Positions 9,316 through 18,584 are shown, counted from the first letter of the stretch. The stretch is 64,000 nt of DNA from Thiospirillum jenense (GCF_014145225.1 NZ_JABVCQ010000005.1:1-64000), one strand, 5' to 3'. The notes: generated by a model from the sequence alone, not told the origin. A program made the numbers and translations.

Positions 9316-10008
9316 ATGAACCAAGCAGTCACATTACTTTGCCGCGCTGAACAATTGAGTAAAGTCATTGATGCGCCTGATGGGCAACTCACCATTTTGT
9401 CAAAAGTTAATTTAACCGTCGCGGCAGGTGAAGCAGTCGCCATTCTCGGCGCCTCCGGCTCGGGTAAATCCACTTTATTAGGGTTATTAGCCGGTTTAGA
9501 TCAAGCAACCAGCGGTAGTATTTGGCTCGATGCAATCTGTTTAGATCAATGTAATGAAGATGAACGCGCTGCGCATCGCAGTGGCCGCGTCGGATTTGTA
9601 TTCCAAAGTTTTCAATTATTACCGACGCTCACCGCATTAGAAAATGTCTCTTTACCATTGGAATTATCAGGACAGCACCGGCACGACGCCCGCCAACGTG
9701 CCTTGACTGCATTAAATCAAGTTGGATTAAGCGCCCGCGTGAATCATTACCCGCGGCAATTATCTGGCGGTGAACAACAGCGCGTTGCCATTGCGCGTGC
9801 CTGCGCCCCCGCCCCGCGCATTTTATTTGCCGACGAACCAACCGGTAATTTAGACGCCGCCACCGGCAGTCGCATTATTGATTTATTACTACAGCTCCGC
9901 GCCAATTTAGGCGCCGCATTAGTCTTAGTCACCCATGATGCCGCATTAGCCGCCCGCTGTGATCGGCGTTTATTAATGACAGATGGGCAATTGGAACCAT
10001 TAACATGA
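9316..10008 (+). CDS. ABC transporter ATP-binding protein, YbbA/LolD-like
   Basis: 230 residues. Walker A is GASGSGKSTL, the signature LSGGEQQR and Walker B RILFADEPTG, as in MacB/LolD-type ATPases. Its stop codon overlaps the start of the permease gene (ATGA), so the two are translationally coupled. With YbbP-like permeases these ATPases form exporters of unclear substrate. The ATG has only a weak GGA upstream. In E. coli ybbA lies by the thioesterase tesA; no tesA is seen here. Confidence 0.92.
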   Translation: MNQAVTLLCRAEQLSKVIDAPDGQLTILSKVNLTVAAGEAVAILGASGSGKSTLLGLLAGLDQATSGSIWLDAICLDQCNEDERAAHRSGRVGFVFQSFQLLPTLTALENVSLPLELSGQHRHDARQRALTALNQVGLSARVNHYPRQLSGGEQQRVAIARACAPAPRILFADEPTGNLDAATGSRIIDLLLQLRANLGAALVLVTHDAALAARCDRRLLMTDGQLEPLT

Positions 10009-12572
10009 CCACGACTGTTTTTAATCGGTTTTTATTTCTTAAATCCATGCGACAGCATTGGCAAACTGCTATTCTCGCACTGCGCTTATTAAATCGTGAT
10101 TGGCGCAGCGGCGAATTACACGTTTTAACTTTAGCCTTGATATTAACGGTGACAGCCACCACCGCCGTTGGTTTTTTCACTGACCGCTTGACCCGCGCCT
10201 TGCACCAACAAGGCAGCGAATTATTAGCGGCCGATTTAGCAATTGATTCTGCCCAACCCCTGCCACCCGCGCTCATCAATCACGCACAACAATTAGGTTT
10301 AACCCGTGCCAATTGGATCAGTTGGCGCAGTGTTATCATTGCCAATGAGCGCACTCAATTAGTGGAAATCAAAGCCGTGACAGCCCGTTATCCATTGCGC
10401 GGCGCGCTGCGGTGGCAATCACACGTTAATCAATCTAATCAATCAGAACATATTGAAACGGGCGGGATTTCATTAGCAGCGCAACATATTTTAGTGGAAC
10501 CGCGTCTGTTAATTTTATTAAAAACCAGCGTTGGTAACACAGTGAAACTCGGCCGCAGTCAATTCGTGATCGCCGGGGTGTTGAATTATGAACCCGATCG
10601 CGGCGGCAATTTATTTGCGTATGCGCCGCGTGTTTTAATGAATGAAGCAGATGTTGCCGCCACCGATTTAGTTACGCCATTAAGCCGTGTGCGTCATCGG
10701 TTGTTAATTGCCGGTGATGAGACGGCGGTGAATGCGTTTATGACTTGGGTGAAACCGCAATTACCTAAAAATGCTGATTTATTAGATGCGCGCACCACTC
10801 GTCCGGAATTAGCCACCGCAGTTGATCGCGCCGCCCGCTTTTTACAATTAGCCGCATTAGTCACGTTATTAGTTGCCGGCGCCGCACTCGCATTAGCCAG
10901 TCGCCGTTTAGTTGAACGCCAAACCGATGCGGTTGCCATTATGCGCGCATTAGGTGCGCCCAAACAGCGGTTAATTGGTTTATTTGCATTCCGATTATTG
11001 TGGTTGGGATTGATCGCCAGCGGACTTGGTTGTTTTATTGGTTACATCGCGCAACACGGTTTAATCTGGTTATTAGCCGATCAATTATTAAATTTATCAC
11101 TTCCAGCGGCGAGTTTTAAACCCGCGTTCATTGGTTTTGCGACCGGTTTAATTGCATTGGCGGGCTTTGCTTTACCGCCGCTCATTCAATTAGCACAGGT
11201 CACACCATTGCGCGTGTTACGCCGTGATTTAGGGACGCCGCGCTCGGCTACGCTCTTCACTGCATTCACCGCCACAGCGGCTATGATGATTTTATTATTG
11301 TGGCAAGCGGGCGATCTGAATTTGGCAATGCGCGTGTTATTCGGCGTTATTGGCGCCGTGATTGCATTGGTTTTATTTGCCGGCATGTTAATTTTACTCG
11401 CCCGTTTTATGACGCGCTATAGCAGCGGGATTTGGCATTTGGGATTAGCGGGATTTGCGCGGCGGCCAACCGCAGCGGTATTACAAATGACGGGCTTTGG
11501 ATTAGGTATTTTGGCGTTGTTATTATTAACAGTGGTACGGGTTGATTTATTAAGTGCGTGGCAGGACAGCTTGCCAGTGAATACCCCCAACCAGTTTTTA
11601 ATTAACATTCAACCGCAAGAAGTGGCGCCGTTGCGGGAATATTTAGCCACGCAAGACATTAATGACATCACGCTTTATCCGATGATTCGTGGGCGGTTAA
11701 TTGGGCTTGCAGGGCGCGTTATTCAACCCGAGGATTTCCCGAATGAACGAGCGCGGCGGTTAGTGGAACGTGAATTCAATTTGAGCGTGGCAAGTGCATT
11801 GCAAACGGATAATCAGGTGATTAAAGGGGCGTGGTGGGAAACGCCAGCAGGATTAACCACGCCGCAATTATCTATTGAATCTGGCATTGCCGACACGCTG
11901 GGCATTCAATTGGGTGATGAATTGCGGTTTTGGGTGAATGGCCGCGAAATTGCCGCGCCCGTGACCAGTATTCGCAAGGTGCAATGGGACAGTTTTAATG
12001 TGAACTTTTTTGTGATTGCCTCCCCCGCGTTATTAGGCGAGGAGCCGGCCAGTTTTATTACCAGTTTTTATTTGCCACCGCAACGCATTGCAATGATGTC
12101 TGATTTATTAGCACAGTTTCCCAGCGTCACCCCAATTGATGTCGAGGCGATATTAACTCAGGTGCGGCGGGTGATTGAACGCGGTATTCATGCCGTAGAA
12201 TATGTGTTGTTATTTACATTGGCGGCGGGCTTTGTGGTAATGATTGCCGGTATTCAAGCGAATTTAACAGCGCGGCGGCGGGAATTAGCCATTTTGCGTA
12301 CCTTTGGCGCCCAGCGGCAGCAATTACTCTGGGGTTTATTGATTGAGTTTGGCAGTCTGGGATTGGGCGCGGGATTATTAGCGGCCGGCTTTGCGCAATT
12401 CATTGCTTATCTATTAGCGCAGTCGGTGTTACAATTGCCCTTTGCGTGGAATGCTTGGCTGTGGTTAATTGGTGGCGGCGGTAGTGCTATAATGATTGGC
12501 AGCGCGGGCGCCTTGAGTAGTTATCATTTACTCGTGCGGCCGCCATTACACGCGCTGCGGTTGGGTGAATAA
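10005..12572 (+). CDS. FtsX-family ABC permease, YbbP-like
   Basis: 855 residues. A membrane helix near residues 35-55 is followed by a large periplasmic domain, and there are two FtsX-type membrane blocks (about 275-420 and 740-850). The repeated motif around IMRALGAPKQRL and ILRTFGAQRQQL is typical of MacB/FtsX permeases. Length and topology match YbbP. It overlaps the ATPase gene by four bases. Leucine is coded mainly by TTA/TTG, in contrast to the GC-rich genes further right. Confidence 0.92.
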   Translation: MTTTVFNRFLFLKSMRQHWQTAILALRLLNRDWRSGELHVLTLALILTVTATTAVGFFTDRLTRALHQQGSELLAADLAIDSAQPLPPALINHAQQLGLTRANWISWRSVIIANERTQLVEIKAVTARYPLRGALRWQSHVNQSNQSEHIETGGISLAAQHILVEPRLLILLKTSVGNTVKLGRSQFVIAGVLNYEPDRGGNLFAYAPRVLMNEADVAATDLVTPLSRVRHRLLIAGDETAVNAFMTWVKPQLPKNADLLDARTTRPELATAVDRAARFLQLAALVTLLVAGAALALASRRLVERQTDAVAIMRALGAPKQRLIGLFAFRLLWLGLIASGLGCFIGYIAQHGLIWLLADQLLNLSLPAASFKPAFIGFATGLIALAGFALPPLIQLAQVTPLRVLRRDLGTPRSATLFTAFTATAAMMILLLWQAGDLNLAMRVLFGVIGAVIALVLFAGMLILLARFMTRYSSGIWHLGLAGFARRPTAAVLQMTGFGLGILALLLLTVVRVDLLSAWQDSLPVNTPNQFLINIQPQEVAPLREYLATQDINDITLYPMIRGRLIGLAGRVIQPEDFPNERARRLVEREFNLSVASALQTDNQVIKGAWWETPAGLTTPQLSIESGIADTLGIQLGDELRFWVNGREIAAPVTSIRKVQWDSFNVNFFVIASPALLGEEPASFITSFYLPPQRIAMMSDLLAQFPSVTPIDVEAILTQVRRVIERGIHAVEYVLLFTLAAGFVVMIAGIQANLTARRRELAILRTFGAQRQQLLWGLLIEFGSLGLGAGLLAAGFAQFIAYLLAQSVLQLPFAWNAWLWLIGGGGSAIMIGSAGALSSYHLLVRPPLHALRLGE

Positions 12573-12647
12573 CCCAGCATTCGATTGATAATTGTCATGT
12601 GGTCAGAAGTCATGCAGTTGAACGGCTGATTGTTAATAAAATATTTG

Positions 12648-12673
12648 CGTTTCTCCACTGGAGCATGGGAACG
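12648..12673. repeat. Degenerate GGAGC(A/G)TGGGAACG palindromic repeat
   Basis: CTCCACTGGAGCATGGGAACG resembles the intergenic palindrome at 2268-2291. It lies between the YbbP-like gene and the next one. Confidence 0.4.
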
Positions 12674-12693
12674 ATTAAACGAGGATATTGATA

Positions 12694-13791
12694 ATGATTC
12701 GGATTGCAAAATTTGTGTTACTTGGTTTAGCAATCATTGCGGTTGGTGTCATTTGGCAACAAACTCAATTAGCGATGTTGGCGCTCAGTCAAATTGATCC
12801 AGTGCCAAAAACCCGTGAATTATTAAAAGACGATCACTATGCTGATGCGTCGAGTTATCTTGAGTTTTTCATGGAGTATGATTACGTCAAAAATAATCCC
12901 GAGGCGCAGGCATTATGGCAAGAAATTGAACAGGTCCGTGGCAGTTGGAATTATCAAGCCGCAAAAATTGGTGAAGGAGTATTGCAAGGCACGAGTGATG
13001 AAACCAGTGGTCAAGTTGCCAGTGTCGTGAGTGATTTTTTCGTCATCGGTGATTTACGCGATCTGGCAAATCAGGGAATAAACGCGGCGCAGGGTGAAGA
13101 AGTTGATGAAGTATTAACGGCATTAGCGGCAATTGGTGTGGTCGCAACGGCGGCACAAATTGCGAGTGCCGGTACGGCAACGCCAGCGAAAGTGGGGGTG
13201 AGTGTATTAAAAGCAGCGCGTAAATTGGGTCAATTGCCGGCTTGGCTGGGTAAAGCATTAATTGATGGCGCAAAAACAGTGAAGCAAACCAATAAACTGG
13301 ATGCGGTGAATGATTTATTTGCGGATGTGTATGTATTAGCGAAAACTCGCGGTGGATTAAAACTTTTAAGCAGTACGGCAGATACAAATGCACTGCGGCA
13401 GATGGCGACCTTTGCGAAAACCTTTGGGCAGCAGAGCGTGGTGCTGTATCAAGTTGGCGGTCAAGCGGCGATTAAACTTGCGCACCGAGCGGGTGAATTG
13501 GGCGCTGATACTATTAAATTAGCCGCCACTTTCGGTCAGGGTGGATTGCGGGTATTGGACAAGGTCGGGGCAATTAAGTTTGTAAAAATAGCCAGTCGGA
13601 CGGCGAAAATGGTTCATAAGGGTGATTTATTACAATTGATTGCTAAATTATTATTAATACTGCCAATTTGGATGCTGTATATTGTGGTGCTACTTGGTGC
13701 TGCCGTATGGCTGCCCTGGCGTTGGTTTTATCGTTTCATTCAGCGCGATTCTGCCACCGACTCAATCGGCGTTCATGCGCGGGTCAATTAA
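12694..13791 (+). CDS. Conserved-looking membrane protein of unknown function
   Basis: 365 residues from ATG 12694 (GAGGA eight bases upstream; a TTG two codons earlier is unlikely). There is an N-terminal membrane helix at about 5-22 and another near the C-terminus (LLQLIAKLLLILPIWMLYIVVLLGAAVWLPW). Between them lies an Ala/Gly-rich region with a hydrophobic stretch (VLTALAAIGVVATAAQIASAG) and many amphipathic helices. I do not recognise the family. The gene stands alone between the exporter genes and gshB, 28 bases before gshB, so it may be transcribed with it. Confidence 0.75.
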   Translation: MIRIAKFVLLGLAIIAVGVIWQQTQLAMLALSQIDPVPKTRELLKDDHYADASSYLEFFMEYDYVKNNPEAQALWQEIEQVRGSWNYQAAKIGEGVLQGTSDETSGQVASVVSDFFVIGDLRDLANQGINAAQGEEVDEVLTALAAIGVVATAAQIASAGTATPAKVGVSVLKAARKLGQLPAWLGKALIDGAKTVKQTNKLDAVNDLFADVYVLAKTRGGLKLLSSTADTNALRQMATFAKTFGQQSVVLYQVGGQAAIKLAHRAGELGADTIKLAATFGQGGLRVLDKVGAIKFVKIASRTAKMVHKGDLLQLIAKLLLILPIWMLYIVVLLGAAVWLPWRWFYRFIQRDSATDSIGVHARVN

Positions 13792-13819
13792 ACAGTTATT
13801 TCATGTTGAGTAATTAGAT

Positions 13820-14782
13820 ATGCCCCGACAACTCGGCGTTTTAATGGATCCAATTGCCGGGATTCAGATTAAAAAAGACAGCACCTTTGCCATGTTATTG
13901 GCCGCCCAACAGCGCGGTTGGTCATTGCAGTATTTTGAAATCGGCGATCTATTATTGCGCGACGGTCAAGTATTCGCATTGAGTCGTGACCTGCGCGTGT
14001 GGGATGATGCGCACCGCTGGTTTGAATTGAATGAACCGCGCTGGCGGCCATTCACTGATTTTGACCTGGTGTTAATGCGCAAAGACCCGCCGTTTAATAT
14101 GGAGTATATTTACGCCACCTATCTATTGGAATTGGCGCAGGCGCAGGGCTGTTGGGTAATAAATGATCCGCGCACCTTACGCGATGCGAATGAAAAATTA
14201 GCGGTCACATCATTCCCCGATTTAACCCCGCCAATGATTGTCACGCGCCAGCAATTGATCTTGCGCGACTTTTTGCGCGAGCAGGGCGAGATCGTGGTCA
14301 AACCACTGGACGGGATGGGCGGGCGCTCGATCTTCCGCGTGCGTCACGGCGATCCCAACGTCGGTGTCATTTTTGAAACGCTCACCGCCCACGCGCAGCA
14401 ATTTTGCATGGCGCAGCGCTTCATTCCCGAGATTTGCCGCGGTGACAAGCGTATCCTGATCGTCGCTGGTCAACCGGTAGCGCACTTACTCGCCCGCATT
14501 CCCAGCGCCGAGGATTCACGCGGCAACCTCGCCGCCGGCGCGATTGGCGAAGTCCGCCCGCTGAGTGACCGCGACCGCCACATTGCCGAACGGGTCGGCG
14601 CAACCTTGCTGCAACGCGGCATCTGGTTTGCGGGACTGGACGTGATCGGCGATTGGTTGACCGAAATCAACATCACCAGCCCGACCTGCATCCGCGAACT
14701 GGATCGCGCCTGCGGCAGCGACATCGCCGCCGACCTGCTCGTTGCGCTGGAACAACAGTTACTAAAAAACACTCATGCGTAG
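13820..14782 (+). CDS. gshB: Glutathione synthetase
   Basis: 320 residues, the normal GshB length. The N-terminus (LGVLMDPIAGIQIKKDSTFAM) and the ATP-grasp motifs (VVKPLDGMGGRSIF, DVIGDWLTEINITSPTC) are characteristic. It joins gamma-glutamylcysteine and glycine using ATP in the cytoplasm. It overlaps apbE by eight bases and the TonB-like gene follows; gshB next to a tonB-like gene is common in Gammaproteobacteria. Codon use shifts from TTA-rich to GC-rich at about base 14250, inside the gene. Confidence 0.96.
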   Translation: MPRQLGVLMDPIAGIQIKKDSTFAMLLAAQQRGWSLQYFEIGDLLLRDGQVFALSRDLRVWDDAHRWFELNEPRWRPFTDFDLVLMRKDPPFNMEYIYATYLLELAQAQGCWVINDPRTLRDANEKLAVTSFPDLTPPMIVTRQQLILRDFLREQGEIVVKPLDGMGGRSIFRVRHGDPNVGVIFETLTAHAQQFCMAQRFIPEICRGDKRILIVAGQPVAHLLARIPSAEDSRGNLAAGAIGEVRPLSDRDRHIAERVGATLLQRGIWFAGLDVIGDWLTEINITSPTCIRELDRACGSDIAADLLVALEQQLLKNTHA

Positions 14783-15830
14783 TCGTACCACGCTCATTTT
14801 GGCCACCGTCGCGCTCGTTCTCAACGGTTGCGGCAGCAGTGAAATTCCGGTCTACACCCGCCAATTCACGGCATTTGACAGCCCGGTTGAAATCCGCATT
14901 TTGGGCGCATCTGAACCGCTCGCGGCGGCTAAAGCCGATGAAATTGAACAAGATTTTCAGATTCTCGACCGCAGTTTAACGGTGCAACGAGCGGGCGCGT
15001 TGCAGCAGGTCAACGAGCGCCTCGCGGGTGACGAGCCATTTGCCGCGCCGCCGTTACTGCTGCCGCTGTTGAAACGCTGTTACACGTTATCGGAGCAGAG
15101 CGGGGAGTTATTCAACCCAACCATCGGATTTTTATACGATTTATGGGGTTTTCACGACGTGACCGCTGACTGCGCGCTGACCAGTTTGCCCGAGCCAGCC
15201 ACGCTCGAACGCATCGTGGCCGCCGCGCCCAAGTTGACCGATTTAAGCCTCAACGACATTCTGTTGCAAAGTGACAACCCCGCCGTCAAGCTCGATTTCC
15301 GTGTCGGGGCAATGGGTTACGCGATAGATTTGGCGATGGACAATTTACACGCGCAGGGCATTCGGCACGCGGTGGTGAAAATTGGCGACAACGTGCGCGC
15401 CCTCGGCGACCGTGTCGGGCAACCCTGGCGAGTGCCGCTGACCCGACCAGGCGGCGCGGGCGTGATCGGGATGCTCCTCATCAGCGGCAATACCAGCGTG
15501 TTCACCCGCAGCGACATGCAACGTAACTGCTTGTATCAAGGCAAGATTTATCACGATGTACTCGACCCGCGCACCGGCTACCCGGTCAACACGGTGCGCG
15601 CTGTAACTGTGTTACACGCGGGCGATGCGCTGACCACCGAGGTCGCCGCAACCGCGCTGTTTGTTGCGGGTTTGACGCAGTGGGCGGAAGTGGCAAAACG
15701 GTTGAAAATTGACGCGGCGGCGTTGATTGACAGCGACGGCACGGTGCATCTCAGCCCAGAAATGGCGCGCCAACTCAAGGTGATTGACCGCAATGCCAAG
15801 TTGGTCGTTGCCGACAATTGGGGCGATTGA
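14775..15830 (+). CDS. apbE: ApbE-type FAD:protein FMN transferase (lipoprotein)
   Basis: 351 residues with a lipoprotein signal (LVLNGC, Cys near residue 19). ApbE motifs: HDVLDPRTGYPV near the C-terminus and GDALTTEVAATAL for the metal/pyrophosphate site. Such enzymes attach FMN covalently to Thr/Ser in NqrB, NqrC, RnfG-like and related periplasmic flavoproteins. The usual [DN]xGGxxKGY segment reads LDFRVGAMGYAID, with the family Lys and one Gly replaced, so activity may be changed. It overlaps gshB by eight bases and the TonB-like gene by about 47 bases. Confidence 0.88.
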   Translation: MRSRTTLILATVALVLNGCGSSEIPVYTRQFTAFDSPVEIRILGASEPLAAAKADEIEQDFQILDRSLTVQRAGALQQVNERLAGDEPFAAPPLLLPLLKRCYTLSEQSGELFNPTIGFLYDLWGFHDVTADCALTSLPEPATLERIVAAAPKLTDLSLNDILLQSDNPAVKLDFRVGAMGYAIDLAMDNLHAQGIRHAVVKIGDNVRALGDRVGQPWRVPLTRPGGAGVIGMLLISGNTSVFTRSDMQRNCLYQGKIYHDVLDPRTGYPVNTVRAVTVLHAGDALTTEVAATALFVAGLTQWAEVAKRLKIDAAALIDSDGTVHLSPEMARQLKVIDRNAKLVVADNWGD

Positions 15831-16929
15831 TGAGCTGCTGACCGAGCAGCCGCCGCCGCGTCATCAAAATCGCTTTTATGTTCAACGGTTTAGCGCGGCG
15901 CTGGCGCTGGCGACCGCGTGGCACTTGGCGCTGTTGTGGGTGTTTGAACAGCGCTGGACGGCACCCGCCCCGCCGCCCAAGTCACCGCCGCCGTCGGTGG
16001 TGATGGTGCAATTGCTGCCGCTGCCGCCCGTGACTCGTCAACTCGAATCCGCGCCGCCGCTCGCCAATCAACCCGCGCCGCCAATCCAGTCCAGTTCACC
16101 GCCGCCGCCAGTCACCGCTGCGCCGCCCCCACCCGCTGTGTCAGCCACGACGGCGTTGCTGTCTAATTTGACGCCGACGGTGGATTGGTCGGCGGCGATC
16201 AAATCTCCCCAATCAACAGCTGGGGTTAAATCCCCCCTGCCCCCCTTTGTTAAAGGGGGGGAAGAGGACGATTTCTTTGTTAAAGGAAAGGAATCTCCAC
16301 CCCCCTTTGCAAAAGGAGAGGAATCTTCACCCCCCTTTGCAAAACTTCACCCCCCGCTGTCATCTCCACCCCCTTTTGCAAAATGGGGGGAAGAGGAAGA
16401 TTTCTTTGTTAAAGGTGGGGAATCTTCACCCCCCTTTGCAAAAGGGGGGGAGGGGGGATTTTCTTCCGGGCAGCAACGCGGATTTCCCGAGCAAATCACA
16501 ACGGCGGGTATTTTAAGCAGTCAGGCGGCGACCGTTGCGCAATTATCACAACAAGATCAATCGGTTAGTCAAACTGGCGAGCGGCGGGTGCGGGTGAATG
16601 CCGCATCGCGTGATCCGCGTTATGCCAGTTATTTGGACGCTTGGCGACGCAAAGTGGAGGCGATTGGCGCGTTGAATTATCCCGACGCGGCGCGGCATCA
16701 GGCGAGTGCGCGCAGTTTGGTGTTGCAAACCTCGGTGCGAGCGGACGGGAGTTTGGCGGCGGTGCGGGTGCTGCGCTCGTCAGGTGAGGCGGCGCTCGAT
16801 CAGGCGGCGGTGCAAATTGTCACGCTCGCCGCGCCGTTCGCACCGTTGCCAGACAGCATTCGAGCGCGGGCGGATGTGTTGGACATCACGCGCATTTGGC
16901 GATTTGTGCCACGCTTGGCATCTGATTGA
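15784..16929 (+). CDS. TonB-like energy transducer with repeat-derived linker
   Basis: 381 residues from ATG 15784 (ATG 15793 is an alternative), beginning inside apbE in another frame. One membrane helix (AALALATAWHLALLWVF) precedes a proline-rich periplasmic linker and a C-terminal TonB domain (about 285-380: YPDAARHQASARSLVLQTSVRADGSLAAVRVLRSSG). It would couple the proton gradient to outer-membrane receptors or act as a cell-envelope linker. Linker residues about 145-235 are encoded by a cluster of C-rich palindromic repeats (16228-16460), giving repeated PPFAKGGEE-like peptides. No ExbB/ExbD genes are nearby. Confidence 0.88.
   Translation: MTAMPSWSLPTIGAIDELLTEQPPPRHQNRFYVQRFSAALALATAWHLALLWVFEQRWTAPAPPPKSPPPSVVMVQLLPLPPVTRQLESAPPLANQPAPPIQSSSPPPPVTAAPPPPAVSATTALLSNLTPTVDWSAAIKSPQSTAGVKSPLPPFVKGGEEDDFFVKGKESPPPFAKGEESSPPFAKLHPPLSSPPPFAKWGEEEDFFVKGGESSPPFAKGGEGGFSSGQQRGFPEQITTAGILSSQAATVAQLSQQDQSVSQTGERRVRVNAASRDPRYASYLDAWRRKVEAIGALNYPDAARHQASARSLVLQTSVRADGSLAAVRVLRSSGEAALDQAAVQIVTLAAPFAPLPDSIRARADVLDITRIWRFVPRLASD
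16228..16460. repeat. Cluster of C-rich palindromic repeats inside the TonB-like gene
   Basis: At least five imperfect copies of a unit with CCCCCCTTTG and CAAAGGGGGG arms lie in tandem. In the gene frame they encode (P)PPFAKGGEE-like peptides, and a second frame (16247-16516) is also open. The same unit occurs once or twice in another gene at 21691-21753. Palindromes of this type are known as dispersed repeats in cyanobacteria and large sulfur bacteria. Confidence 0.85.
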
Positions 16930-17020
16930 GACCGTCAGTTCTCATTTTATCGCGGTTGCATCATAGTATCTAATAATCTATACTTTGCTCAACATTAGCG
17001 CGGAATGTTCGTAACATGCG

Positions 17021-17539
17021 ATGTCAACCTACGTTACCACGAGAGAAGCCGCCAAACGCCTCGGATGTCACCCAGAAACGCTTAGAAGATGGGCAGATGC
17101 CGGCAAAATCCCGCACATTCGCACCAGTAGTGGACAACGTCGTTATGATGTCGATGCCTATCTTGGATTGCGAAAAGAGCGCATTGTCATTATCTATTGC
17201 CGCGTCTCTTCATTCAAACAGCGCGATGATCTCGACCGCCAAGTTCAATTCCTGCGCAATCAATATCCGCAAGCAGAAATCATTAAAGACATCGGCAGTG
17301 GACTCAATTTCAAAAGAACAGGACTTAAAACCATTTTGGAACGCGCAATGCGCGGCGATTGCATCCAACTTGTGGTTGCCCACCGTGACCGACTGGCAAG
17401 ATTTGGCGTCGAACTCATTCAACAAGTTATTGAACACAACGGTGGAGAACTCGTGGTTCTCGACCAGTCTGCTCACTCGCCAGAGCATGAACTTATTAAA
17501 GACTTGCGCAATGACGCGCAACCAAAAAAAGATATTTAA
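17021..17539 (+). CDS. tnpA: IS607-family serine recombinase (TnpA)
   Basis: 172 residues. An N-terminal MerR-type HTH (TTREAAKRLGCHPETLRRWADAG) is followed by a small serine resolvase domain. The catalytic Ser is in IIYCRVSS at about residue 63, with conserved Arg residues in AHRDRLARFG. It catalyses excision and insertion of the element. At 172 residues it is slightly shorter than many members (about 190-210), so the C-terminus may be trimmed; the key residues are present. tnpB begins inside its 3' end. Confidence 0.92.
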   Translation: MSTYVTTREAAKRLGCHPETLRRWADAGKIPHIRTSSGQRRYDVDAYLGLRKERIVIIYCRVSSFKQRDDLDRQVQFLRNQYPQAEIIKDIGSGLNFKRTGLKTILERAMRGDCIQLVVAHRDRLARFGVELIQQVIEHNGGELVVLDQSAHSPEHELIKDLRNDAQPKKDI

Positions 17540-18584
17540 GTATTGGATGACTGTTTCTCGTTATGTGTTTAATTGGACAATTGATTTTATTCGCTCGTGT
17601 CAAAACTGGACGCCCAATTGGATGGAGATTAAAAAATACGCAACACAATTATTACCCAGTTGGACAAAAGAGTGTCCGTTTCAAATTAAAGCAATTGCAA
17701 TAAAAGATGCAACCACTGCGTTTTTTAAGGCAAAAGGCAAACCACAATTTCGTAGTCGGAAATCACCACAACAATCGTGCTTTATTCCCAAAACGGCAAT
17801 TAAAATGGCGGGGATTTATCCTAAGATTTCCGGTAAAGGCTTGAAAATACACGAGTCTTTACCAGAATCTTATTTAGATTCACGTTTGTTTTGGAAAGCC
17901 GGCAAGTATTATCTTGCAATGCCATCAAAAACACCGCGTGTACCTAATGGCGATAACCAAGCCCGCGTGGTGGCGATTGACCCAGGTATTCGCAATTTTG
18001 TCGCTTTCTATTCAGATGACACTTGCGGTTTTATTGGATCAGGTGATTTTTCGCGTATTCAGCGGTTGGCGTGTTATTTAGATGACTTGATTTCCCGAAT
18101 GACTAAAGTATCTAAACAGCGCCAACATAAAATGCGGATTGCGGCGGCGCGAATGCGGGAAAAAATCAAACATCTCATTGATGAGTTGCACCACAAAACT
18201 GCGCTTTTTTTAGTGAAAAACTTTGAATTGATTTTATTGCCAACGTTTGAAACGCAAGCAATGGTGAGTAAAGCGGGGCGTAGAATTCAATCAAAGTCAG
18301 TGCGCGCAATGCTCACTTTCGCGCATTATCGTTTTAAGCAATTTATTAAACATAAAGCGTTTGAATACGGTAAGCGGGTTGTGGATGTTAATGAAGCCTA
18401 TACTAGTAAAACACATCCAGAAACGGGTGAAGTTAAAAACATCGGTGGAGCAAAGTTAATTCGACTCTTATCCGGTGCATGGGTTAATCGTGATTTAGTT
18501 GGTGCGCGTAATATCTTATTACGCGCTTTGGTAGATACACCCCAGTCTGCGGATTGGCAGTTGATCATTTCTCAGCATTGTTGA
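17511..18584 (+). CDS. tnpB: TnpB-type RNA-guided nuclease, zinc-finger-less variant
   Basis: 357 residues from ATG 17511, overlapping tnpA by 29 bases; the frame is open further upstream, but that part is out of frame with tnpA and not TnpB-like. The RuvC-like core is visible: VVAIDPGIRNFVAF (first Asp), LILLPTFETQAM (Glu) and VNRDLVGARNI (last Asp). TnpB proteins are ancestors of Cas12 and cut DNA with an omega RNA. The usual CxxC...CxxC zinc finger between the Glu and the last Asp is replaced by a Cys-free segment (YTSKTHPETGEVKNIGGAK), as in one group of IS607 TnpBs. Activity is unproven. Confidence 0.9.
   Translation: MTRNQKKIFKYWMTVSRYVFNWTIDFIRSCQNWTPNWMEIKKYATQLLPSWTKECPFQIKAIAIKDATTAFFKAKGKPQFRSRKSPQQSCFIPKTAIKMAGIYPKISGKGLKIHESLPESYLDSRLFWKAGKYYLAMPSKTPRVPNGDNQARVVAIDPGIRNFVAFYSDDTCGFIGSGDFSRIQRLACYLDDLISRMTKVSKQRQHKMRIAAARMREKIKHLIDELHHKTALFLVKNFELILLPTFETQAMVSKAGRRIQSKSVRAMLTFAHYRFKQFIKHKAFEYGKRVVDVNEAYTSKTHPETGEVKNIGGAKLIRLLSGAWVNRDLVGARNILLRALVDTPQSADWQLIISQHC

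Larger units (their letters stand above)
17021..18584 (+). mobile_element. IS607-family insertion sequence (tnpA-tnpB)
   Basis: An overlapping pair of a MerR-HTH serine recombinase and a TnpB gene is the signature of IS607. Members have no terminal inverted repeats, so the exact ends cannot be read. The element must end before the Nudix gene SD at 18608 and start after the TonB-like gene stop at 16929. Any guide (omega) RNA would lie in the last part of tnpB and the ~25 bases after it. Confidence 0.85.

Noticed and set aside
16228-16460. CRISPR-like array
   Set aside because: Units are palindromic, vary in length, lack unique spacers and lie in a coding frame.
17016-17510. Upstream extension of the TnpB frame
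   Set aside because: It is the shadow of tnpA in another frame; TnpB-like sequence begins only near 17511.
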